From positions 1 through 5,817 of the forward strand of contig SPDA01000154.1 in the NCBI GenBank assembly GCA_004525155.1: DNA of 5,817 bases, in the 5' to 3' direction. The stretch comes from Spirochaetales bacterium. GTDB lineage: Bacteria; Spirochaetota; Spirochaetia; SPDA01. The position numbers and the translations under genes are program-made. Positions 1 to 5,451 of the stretch are shown piece after piece (within the stretch, counting starts at the first letter, position 1; every line of letters starts with the position of its first letter). The notes below the pieces were generated by a model that was given only the letters and a program-made list of their open reading frames with translations, ran no database searches and had not been told where the DNA came from.

Positions 1-718
1 CATGTGCCAGGCAGGCTATTTCCTGAATCTCTGTTTCGAACAGGCCGAGGGTATTGGGGTTTGTCAGCATAATGCCCGCAAGGGAATCGTTAAGATGAGG
101 TTTAATACTTTCCGCGGATACGAGTCCCCGGCTGTCGGATTGTATTTCCACAACCTCCATGCCCGCAAGCCGCGCGGAGGCCGGGTTCGTGCCGTGCGCC
201 GAATCGGGCACCAGCACCTTCCGTCTTTTAGCCTCGCCTCTCTGAGCGAAGTAAGCGGAGAAAATTTTCAAACCTGTAAACTAGCCGTGGGCGCCCGCGA
301 AGGGCTGAAGGGTACCCCAGGCCATGCCGGTAATTTCGCAGAGAGCCTTTAGCAGTTCGTGCATCAGGCGGAGTGTCCCCTGGACGCTGGACTCCGGTGC
401 AAGGGGGTGCGGCATCCTGAACCCGGAGAATCCCGCGGCGTCTTCGTTAATCCGGGGATTGTACTTCATGGTACAGGAACCGAGAGGATAGAATCCTGAA
501 TCCACGCTGAAGGTCCTCCTGCTCAAGGCGGTAAAGTGGCGGACAAGTTCAGGTTCGCTAATTTCAGGCAGCAGCGGGTCTGACTGCCGGAGAAACCCCT
601 CCTCAATACAATCCGACAGCGGTTTTTCCGGAACATCGCATGCCGGATAGCTGTACGCCCTCAGGCCCGGTTTTCCATGTTCGAATACAAGGGGAAAGTT
701 CGGCGTATTCGCTTTCAT
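1..718 (-). CDS. gcvPB: Glycine dehydrogenase (decarboxylating) subunit 2, interrupted by an in-frame TAG; 3' end outside window
   Basis: This is the second subunit of the split P-protein. In the family it carries the PLP-binding lysine and, with GcvPA, decarboxylates glycine and passes the aminomethyl group to lipoyl-GcvH. Visible family blocks are VDSGFYPLGSCTMKYNP (residues 72-88), VQGTL (112-116), LQPFAGAHG (137-145), then after the stop FTGL (147-150), PDSAHGTNPAS (171-181) and MLTNPNTLGLFE (217-228). Codon 146 is TAG (281-283), where relatives have Glu in the GAHGE motif. Both sides lie in one frame with no indel and no other stop up to the window edge. The PLP lysine block would lie further 3', outside the window. 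The ATG at 716-718 overlaps the gcvPA stop (ATGA), with GAAGG at 725-729 seven bases upstream, so translation is probably coupled. If TAG terminates, the product is an inactive 145-residue fragment. Family assignment is firm; whether it is a pseudogene or recoded is open. Confidence 0.93.
281..283 (-). other. In-frame amber codon inside gcvPB (codon 146)
   Basis: The minus strand reads CAC GGC TAG TTT ACA GGT, giving His-Gly-stop-Phe-Thr-Gly. T. maritima GcvPB (GAHGELTG) and human GLDC (GAQGEYAG), as I recall them, both have Glu here, so one G-to-T change from GAG explains the stop. No convincing recoding structure is visible downstream; a 10-base palindrome at 260-269 has no loop and would not form a useful hairpin. 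The presence of TAG is certain; its meaning is not. Confidence 0.9.
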
Positions 719-2076
719 GATACTGCCTTCTTCAATGCCGCGGCGCAGCGGTCCAGTTCTTCCTTCGTGCGCTTCTCGGTAACAGCCAGGGTGAGAAGGT
801 TTTCCGGAAAACCCGGGTCGAGGTTGTGCAGTTCCACGCCCGCCAGGATGTTTTCCTCCATCAACCTTTCGATAACGAGGGAAGCCTTAACAGGAAGCAG
901 CAGGCTGAATTCGTTGAAAAACTGCCTGCCGCTATAAGCAATTACATCGCGCGTTCCCGTGCGGTTACTGGCAAGAATCAAATCATGAAGGTAGTGCGCC
1001 TTTTGAAGGTTCCGCAGCGCAAGCTCCCTGAAGCCCTGCCTGCCAAGGGCGGACAGGAAGATCGCGGCTGTCAGCGCGCACAGGTTCTGGTTGGAACAGA
1101 TATTGGATCCGGCCTTTTCCCGTTTGATATGCTGTTCCCTCGACTGCAGGGTCAGTATATAGGCCCGTCTGCCTTCCGTATCAATGGATTCACCAGCGAT
1201 ACGGCCGGGCATCTTGTGGAGGTATTTCATCTTTGCGGTGATATATCCCGCGGAGGGTCCGCCGTAACAGGAGGGAATCCCGAAGGGCTGGATGTCTCCC
1301 ACAGCCACGTCCGCACCCCATTCTCCCGGTGCTTTTAAAAGGCCGAAGGAAAGGGGATTCGCTGCCATGATGGCCAGGGCGCCGCTGCCCGCAGCAAGAG
1401 AAACAGGGTTTGTCATATCCTCCAGATACCCGTAGCAGTTGGGACTCTGAATAATCATGCAGGCGGTTCCCGGACCAATCTTTTCCGCAAGGTCTTCGTA
1501 ATCGGTAATGCCTTGTTTCTCAGCGATTTCCACAAGCCTGACATCTGTACCGGAGAAATGGGTTTTAAGAACCTGCTTTGTGTTCGGGTTGAGGCAGGCG
1601 GAATAGAGGATCGTATCGCTTTTTCGTACGCTTGCGAGAGCTAGGCCTGCGGCCTCGCAAACGGCAGTGTGACCGTCGTACAGAGAGGCATTGGATACAT
1701 CAAGTCCGGTTATTTCGCACATCATAGTCTGAAATTCGAACATCCCCTGAAGGATTCCCTGTGATATTTCCGCCTGGTAGGGGGTATAGGCGGTGAGGAA
1801 TTCGGAACGGGATGACAGATGTTTTACCGCGGAAGGTATAATATGGTCGTAACTGCCGCAGCCGAGGAAGGAGGTGAACCCGGTATTATTGCGGCAGGAC
1901 AATGAATAAAGCCGGTCGTAGACGTCGTTTTCCGGCAGGCCTTCGGGCAGCCCGAGGGGACTTTCAAGCAGAAGGTCCCCGGGTATATCGGCAAACAACT
2001 CCTTTATACTGCGGCAGCCGATTTCTTCAAGCATTGACGCGATTTCATTTTCAGTGTGCGGAATATAGTGTACCAT
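715..2076 (-). CDS. gcvPA: Glycine dehydrogenase (decarboxylating) subunit 1
   Basis: GcvPA is the first subunit of the two-subunit P-protein of the cytoplasmic glycine cleavage system. It pairs with GcvPB to form the PLP-dependent decarboxylase and does not itself hold the PLP lysine. At 453 residues it has normal family length. Recognisable blocks are YIPHTENEI (4-12), GCGSYDHIIP (72-81), TAYTPYQAEISQGILQG (96-112), GDIQPFGIPSCYGGP (260-274), KMPGRIAGE (288-296) and REKAGSNICSN (319-329). I place the start at the ATG at 2074-2076. AAGGA at 2083-2087 lies six bases upstream of it, but directly abuts the alternative ATG at 2080-2082, which would add only two residues. The gene begins 18 bp after gcvH and its TGA overlaps the gcvPB start by 4 bp. 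No sign of decay is visible, unlike its interrupted partner. Confidence 0.96.
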   Translation of the reverse strand: MVHYIPHTENEIASMLEEIGCRSIKELFADIPGDLLLESPLGLPEGLPENDVYDRLYSLSCRNNTGFTSFLGCGSYDHIIPSAVKHLSSRSEFLTAYTPYQAEISQGILQGMFEFQTMMCEITGLDVSNASLYDGHTAVCEAAGLALASVRKSDTILYSACLNPNTKQVLKTHFSGTDVRLVEIAEKQGITDYEDLAEKIGPGTACMIIQSPNCYGYLEDMTNPVSLAAGSGALAIMAANPLSFGLLKAPGEWGADVAVGDIQPFGIPSCYGGPSAGYITAKMKYLHKMPGRIAGESIDTEGRRAYILTLQSREQHIKREKAGSNICSNQNLCALTAAIFLSALGRQGFRELALRNLQKAHYLHDLILASNRTGTRDVIAYSGRQFFNEFSLLLPVKASLVIERLMEENILAGVELHNLDPGFPENLLTLAVTEKRTKEELDRCAAALKKAVS

Positions 2077-2082
2077 TCTCAT

Positions 2083-2087
2083 TCCTT
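2083..2087 (-). promoter_or_regulatory. Ribosome binding site of gcvPA (decides start)
   Basis: AAGGA on the minus strand ends directly against the ATG at 2080-2082 but stands six bases from the ATG at 2074-2076. Only the latter spacing is normal, so the inner ATG is the likelier start. Confidence 0.7.
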
Positions 2088-2094
2088 TTGGAAA

Positions 2095-2487
2095 TTAATG
2101 CTGCGCGGTTTCCTGTTCCAGCAGGCTTCGGTAGCCCTCGGCATCGAGAAGGTCCGCAAGCTCCGCTATGTCCGTATAACGCAGGGCGAATATATAATTA
2201 TCCCAGGGCGCCTTGTTGAGCAGTTCCGGCTTGCTCGTAAGTTCCTCGTTTATCTTTGTCACGGTGCCGGACACAGGCGCGTAAATACTGTTCGCCGCTT
2301 TCACCGATTCTACGGCGGCCGCATCCTCTCCCCGGCTAAAGCTGTCTCCGGTATGCGGAAGATCGATGTAGACAACCTCTCCCAGGGAACTCTGGGCGAA
2401 GTCGCTAATGCCGACGAAAACCTCATCTCCCTCGACACGTATCCATTCATGGGTTTTGGTAAATTTCAGATGGTTCGGGATATCCAT
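2095..2487 (-). CDS. gcvH: Glycine cleavage system H protein (lipoyl carrier)
   Basis: GcvH carries the lipoyl arm that receives the aminomethyl group from the P-protein and presents it to GcvT and then to lipoamide dehydrogenase. The 130-residue product has the usual length and a single biotinyl/lipoyl-like domain. Visible are the N-terminal KFTKTHEWIRVEGD (8-21), GISDFAQSSLGEVVYIDLP (26-44) and the lipoylation motif VESVKAANSIYAPVSG (59-74), with Lys63 (codon 2299-2301) as the predicted modified residue. I chose the ATG at 2485-2487 because AAGGAG (2496-2501) precedes it by eight bases and the protein then starts like other GcvH proteins. An in-frame GTG at 2518-2520 would add 11 residues unlike the family. 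The gene lies 29 bp after the regulator and 18 bp before gcvPA, so co-transcription is expected. Assignment is secure. Confidence 0.97.
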   Translation of the reverse strand: MDIPNHLKFTKTHEWIRVEGDEVFVGISDFAQSSLGEVVYIDLPHTGDSFSRGEDAAAVESVKAANSIYAPVSGTVTKINEELTSKPELLNKAPWDNYIFALRYTDIAELADLLDAEGYRSLLEQETAQH

Positions 2488-2495
2488 ACCGGGTT

Positions 2496-2501
2496 CTCCT
2501 T
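2496..2501 (-). promoter_or_regulatory. Ribosome binding site of gcvH (decides start)
   Basis: A full AAGGAG on the minus strand is placed eight bases before the ATG at 2485-2487. It supports this start over the upstream GTG at 2518-2520, which overlaps the regulator's stop codon and has no comparable site. Confidence 0.8.
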
Positions 2502-2516
2502 CATGGTAAGTTTTTT

Positions 2517-2960
2517 TCACAGAATATAAGGGACTTTGGTATTGAAACTTTTGTAAACGATAAAGGTCTCGGCGGAATTGACTTCTCCAATCTTCGCAAC
2601 CTCGGAGGTGTAGAATTCCAGAAGAGTGTAACCTTCATTTAATAACACCGTGAGAAGCAGGTCGTACCTGCCGGTAACAACGCTTACCGATACTACGCCC
2701 TTAAGCCGGCTGAACTCCTCTCCTTTATGTACAAGATCCATGGTATCGAGTTTTATTCCCACATAAATCAGCTGATGCCCCGGCAGTTTTTTCGGGTCCG
2801 CCAGTCCTTGTATGTCCAGCACCCCTTCCTGAACCATCTGGTTGACCCTGGCCCGGACCGTGTTTTCGGTAATGGACAGAATATCGGCGATCTCTTTGAA
2901 TGGTTTTCTTCCATCCTTCAGAAGCCTGATGATTTCAAGATTGATCGAATCTATTTTCAT
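2517..2960 (-). CDS. Lrp/AsnC-family transcriptional regulator, probable local regulator of the gcv operon
   Basis: The 147-residue protein has the standard Lrp/AsnC layout. An N-terminal winged helix-turn-helix covers about residues 1-60: IDSINLEIIRLLKDG, then a helix-turn-helix with probable recognition helix TENTVRARVNQMV (31-43). A C-terminal RAM (ligand-binding and oligomerisation) domain covers about 65-140, including SVVTGRYDLLLTV (93-105). Such proteins form dimers and octamers, sense amino acids and often regulate themselves. As first gene of an operon with gcvH, gcvPA and gcvPB, it may respond to glycine or a related amino acid; that is inference from context. The ATG at 2958-2960 fits the family N-terminus exactly, but no Shine-Dalgarno precedes it. 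A promoter -10 box ends only eight bases upstream, suggesting a leaderless or nearly leaderless message. The stop (TGA at 2517-2519) lies 29 bp before gcvH. The family is certain, the specific ligand unknown. Confidence 0.95.
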   Translation of the reverse strand: MKIDSINLEIIRLLKDGRKPFKEIADILSITENTVRARVNQMVQEGVLDIQGLADPKKLPGHQLIYVGIKLDTMDLVHKGEEFSRLKGVVSVSVVTGRYDLLLTVLLNEGYTLLEFYTSEVAKIGEVNSAETFIVYKSFNTKVPYIL

Positions 2961-2968
2961 GATTTATC

Positions 2969-2997
2969 ATTATATCATATATTGCGTAATATGACAA
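2969..2997 (-). promoter_or_regulatory. Sigma70-type promoter of the regulator-gcvH-gcvPA-gcvPB operon
   Basis: On the minus strand, TTGTCA (2992-2997, five of six matches to the -35 consensus) and a perfect TATAAT (2969-2974) are separated by exactly 17 bp. The start of transcription would fall near 2961-2963, at or just before the ATG at 2960. A second TATAAT at 3033-3038 lacks a recognisable -35 partner and is a weaker candidate that would give a leader of about 65 bases. AT-rich DNA yields chance -10 boxes, but the pairing and spacing here are good. Confidence 0.7.
2979..2992. promoter_or_regulatory. Inverted repeat in the promoter spacer, candidate operator
   Basis: ATATTGCGTAATAT is a near-perfect dyad: outer five bases ATATT and AATAT are fully paired, with one mismatched pair inside. 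It fills most of the spacer between the -35 and -10 boxes. A protein bound here would block RNA polymerase, so it is a reasonable autoregulatory site for the Lrp-family protein. No experimental site is known to me, and AT-rich dyads arise easily by chance. Confidence 0.4.
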
Positions 2998-3001
2998 ATA
3001 A

Positions 3002-3011
3002 AATTGCAATT
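3002..3011. promoter_or_regulatory. Perfect 10-bp palindrome, possible operator
   Basis: AATTGCAATT is self-complementary and sits just upstream of the -35 box. It shares the core ATTGC with the dyad at 2979-2992 and with a copy at 3043-3047. It could be part of a multi-site array for an oligomeric Lrp-type regulator. Confidence 0.3.
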
Positions 3012-3063
3012 ATTAGATAAAAAATAAAAATAATTATAATATATTGCTTAAAAACTAAATAGT

Positions 3064-3074
3064 AGAATTATTCT
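3064..3074. promoter_or_regulatory. AGAAT-T-ATTCT dyad, possible Lrp-type site
   Basis: A perfect 5+1+5 inverted repeat, AGAATTATTCT, lies about 70 bp upstream of the -35 box. Its AT-rich centre and short flanking half-sites resemble in general form the degenerate E. coli Lrp consensus, but the match is loose. This is a candidate only. Confidence 0.25.
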
Positions 3075-3108
3075 TACCTGTTTCCGGAAGAACAAAAGGA
3101 AGGCCTGT

Positions 3109-5451
3109 TTATGACAAGCCGATTTTCAGTCTTTTCAAGCGTTCCGCCCTGTCGCCGGCGAACTTTTTTATCCCTTCAAGGATATATGCCGGAGTTAAAT
3201 GCGCTTCTTCCAGCACTTCTTCCAGGGTCCCGCCCGTGCGCCAGCGATCATCCCAGTCTGAGGACACTGCATACTCCTCGCCGATTTTAGTAAACAGAAA
3301 ATCATACATTAGTTTTCTGGCCTGTGTGGTGACAACGGTGGAATCCACCTTGTCGGCTTCAGTCAATACCTCGTTCCGGTAAGGTGCCGGTTGCAGGGCG
3401 AACAGTTCGGCACTCGATGCGTAGATGACCTTGACGTTCAGCCGTTGCAGCTCCGGCAGTATCGTGGTTACGCCCGCCATGGCGCTGGTGCCCTGCACGA
3501 TGATCGTGCCGCCTTTCGGCCTGGCATTGTCGTAATCCGACACAGTGTAGGCGCCCTTCGCCGTTTCGAAATGGGACGGGATGCCGAGGGCTCTCCTGTC
3601 CGGTATCGTAATCGCCGGCCTGGTAAGGTGCAGGACGATGACCGGGACCTCTGTCTTAAAGGCCGCGCCGAGGAGGACAGGCACTTCGTTGAATTCCCAG
3701 GGATGTAAGTTCAAAACCTGTCCCCTGGGGAAGAGCTGGGTGACCCACGGCGCGAAGATGCCGAAGTGGGTCCGGCTGTCGTCGGCTGTTTCCGGGCCTG
3801 AGTGCCCGGCTACGAGGAGAATTCTGCCGAGTTTAATGTTGCAGTCCTGGGCCATCTGACTGAAGAGCCGGGCCATACCGTAGAGCAGGTAGGAGAAGGA
3901 ACCATAGGTGGAGGTAGCGCCCCAGAACCCTTTGAAGGTTTTCTCCGGGTCTAAGGAAAAATTGACACTGGCGAGGCCAGCCATGATGCCGGAATTGGCG
4001 AACTCGGTGATTTCCTGCGGCAGCAGACTCCCGACGGAACTGCCGTGGCGCTCGTACCAGCCGCAGCCCTGTTCCCCGCCGAAGGAAGCCGCGAAACCGC
4101 TTATGTTGGTGGAGCCCGCCAGGTCCGCGGAACTGGCGATAAACAGGGGCTGGCCGTAATGCTTCATGCCCCATGAATTTATCCACGAACCCCAGAGGCC
4201 GAAGGCCTCGCGATTTGCCCGTTTCTCTCCCGGGGCGGCAAACAGTTCTTTCGGATAGGAAGTATAATCATATAAGCGTTTATCGCTGAATGGCGAACCC
4301 ATTTTTCCAAGGCGGAAGGAAGACAGATCGTTGGGCACACTGTCGCCCAGTTCCGTCAGCCGGTCCGCGAGATAGTCCACCAAGGCCTGATCGTCATATA
4401 GAACGCGTATAACCATGTTAAGGTTCGCTTTGAACTCGGCGGCAAGTTCCATCGGGTCCGAAGGCGCCGGGCTGCCGAAGTTGGCAAAACGGACACCGTA
4501 TTTTTTCTGAAACTCTTCCTTCGTTTTCCAGAAGGTATCGCTGTTCATGCCATGGGGGGAACCGTGGGAGGCATTGTCGTATTTGAGGTAACCCCTGCCT
4601 TTGCGGGTTTTAAACCACAGGGCCGAAGGCTGCCGATCCGGATTGGATTCAGGAGTGTTTTCCTTCACCGCTTTGGCAAAGACCTCAGTCAGGGCTCCAA
4701 AGTCCTCCCCCTTGTCCGTACCCGTCACCCTGAATCCGTGGGATGCGAACCAGTCTATCGGCGTACCGTAGACGGAGGAGCTAACCTTGTGATCGTCGAT
4801 ACCGTAATCGTTCCAGTCCACAAGGAAATAGAGGTTGTCGAGGGCGAGACCCCAGGCGGAGTTGGCGGTTTCATGGGTGGCGCCGGGGGTAAGTCCCCCT
4901 TCGCCCTCCAGGATAAAGACGCGGACTCCGCCGGCGCCGGAGCGTTTAAGGGCCAGGGCTATGCCCGCCGCCGCCGGACTGCCGTGGCCGGAAGGGCCGG
5001 TGTTGAACTTGAGAAAAAGAGTCCGGCCCTGCATCTCGGCATGGCCCGACAGGCCGCCGCGCCTTCTGAAGGTAAGCAGATGTTCCCAGTACAGCGCGCG
5101 TTGTTCTTCTTTTTCAATTTTATAACGCATATCGCCGGTCTGCCGGTATTTAATCCGAAGCGCTTCGTTCAGGACCGCCAGGGTACAGTACACCAGGGGA
5201 ACGGTATGGCCCGCACCCAGGACGAATCTGTCGGTAAAGCGTTTCAAGGGATTGCGGATGTCCCAGCGCATGGCGCCGCTTAAAAGGGCGGTTAAAAGTA
5301 TGGGGACCTTGGATCGGGAACCTCCCGGGTGACCACTCTGCCGGTAGTTGATGCTGATGTCTATAAGCTGGTCTACAAGATCCCTGGTCTTCTCCCAAAA
5401 AGGAACCTGACTTTCGATGGCTAAAGGGTATTCCCCTGCAGGCTGGCTCAT
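3109..5451 (-). CDS. Transketolase-family thiamine-diphosphate enzyme, enlarged and divergent
   Basis: The 780-residue product has all three transketolase regions in order: an N-terminal ThDP-binding domain (about 15-330), a central pyrimidine-binding domain (about 410-620) and a C-terminal domain (about 645-775). Expected active-site elements are visible: SGHPGG (39-44, His41), GAGHTVPLVY (79-88, His82), LSGHAE (134-139, His137), NTGPSGHG (150-157), SHGSPHGM (295-302), SADLAGS (441-447), ITEFANSGIMAGLA (481-494; Glu483 as the ThDP-activating glutamate), a THFG histidine (562) and LTRPAI (609-614; Arg611 as phosphate contact). The metal site reads GEGG (183-186) with Asn214, at the same 30-residue spacing as Asp157/Asn187 of yeast transketolase, so Glu replaces the usual Asp. 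It is about 100 residues longer than classical enzymes (about 665-680). Its ATG overlaps the aminotransferase stop (ATGA), with AGGGAG at 5460-5465 eight bases upstream. Substrates are unknown; ordinary pentose-phosphate transketolase activity is possible but not shown. Confidence 0.88.
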   Translation of the reverse strand: MSQPAGEYPLAIESQVPFWEKTRDLVDQLIDISINYRQSGHPGGSRSKVPILLTALLSGAMRWDIRNPLKRFTDRFVLGAGHTVPLVYCTLAVLNEALRIKYRQTGDMRYKIEKEEQRALYWEHLLTFRRRGGLSGHAEMQGRTLFLKFNTGPSGHGSPAAAGIALALKRSGAGGVRVFILEGEGGLTPGATHETANSAWGLALDNLYFLVDWNDYGIDDHKVSSSVYGTPIDWFASHGFRVTGTDKGEDFGALTEVFAKAVKENTPESNPDRQPSALWFKTRKGRGYLKYDNASHGSPHGMNSDTFWKTKEEFQKKYGVRFANFGSPAPSDPMELAAEFKANLNMVIRVLYDDQALVDYLADRLTELGDSVPNDLSSFRLGKMGSPFSDKRLYDYTSYPKELFAAPGEKRANREAFGLWGSWINSWGMKHYGQPLFIASSADLAGSTNISGFAASFGGEQGCGWYERHGSSVGSLLPQEITEFANSGIMAGLASVNFSLDPEKTFKGFWGATSTYGSFSYLLYGMARLFSQMAQDCNIKLGRILLVAGHSGPETADDSRTHFGIFAPWVTQLFPRGQVLNLHPWEFNEVPVLLGAAFKTEVPVIVLHLTRPAITIPDRRALGIPSHFETAKGAYTVSDYDNARPKGGTIIVQGTSAMAGVTTILPELQRLNVKVIYASSAELFALQPAPYRNEVLTEADKVDSTVVTTQARKLMYDFLFTKIGEEYAVSSDWDDRWRTGGTLEEVLEEAHLTPAYILEGIKKFAGDRAERLKRLKIGLS

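Larger units (their letters stand above)
2961..3108. other. AT-rich intergenic control region
   Basis: This 148-bp spacer separates the aminotransferase/transketolase unit from the gcv unit and is mostly A and T, in contrast to the GC-richer genes on both sides. It contains the promoter at 2969-2997 and short dyads at 2979-2992, 3002-3011 and 3064-3074. I see no convincing rho-independent terminator for the upstream gene: TTCCGGAA at 3082-3089 is a short palindrome without a loop or U-tract. No riboswitch or RNA gene is recognisable. Confidence 0.75.

Noticed and set aside
260..283. RNA structure after the amber codon that could direct recoding
   Set aside because: GAAAATTTTC at 260-269 is a palindrome with no loop, and the CGCTC/GAGGCG pairing further on is short and bulged. 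Neither is strong enough to claim an insertion element.
281..300. Frameshift as the reason gcvPB breaks
   Set aside because: Reading the same frame through TAG restores GcvPB similarity at once, with no base missing or extra, so it is a point change and not an indel.
2..352. 116-codon plus-strand open frame opposite the gcvPB amber site
   Set aside because: It shows no protein family signal, while the opposite strand keeps GcvPB similarity across the same stretch.
826..1338. 170-codon plus-strand open frame opposite gcvPA
   Set aside because: It is fully covered by gcvPA on the other strand, which has unmistakable family motifs. No independent evidence supports the plus-strand frame.
2488..2520. 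Upstream GTG start for gcvH (141-residue form)
   Set aside because: The added 11 residues do not resemble GcvH N-termini, and the ATG at 2485-2487 has a full AAGGAG at proper spacing.
3075..3108. Rho-independent terminator after the transketolase-like gene
   Set aside because: The CCTGTTT direct repeat and TTCCGGAA palindrome do not form a stable stem-loop followed by a U-tract on the minus strand.
2961..3108. Glycine riboswitch upstream of the gcv operon
   Set aside because: The predicted transcript starts next to the ATG, and the AT-rich spacer shows none of the GC-containing helices or tandem aptamer layout expected.
4552..5283. 243-codon open frame on the plus strand opposite the transketolase-like gene
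   Set aside because: It lies wholly antisense to a well-supported gene, has low-complexity Gly/Arg/Ala-rich content typical of a reversed GC-rich gene, and shows no recognisable family motif.
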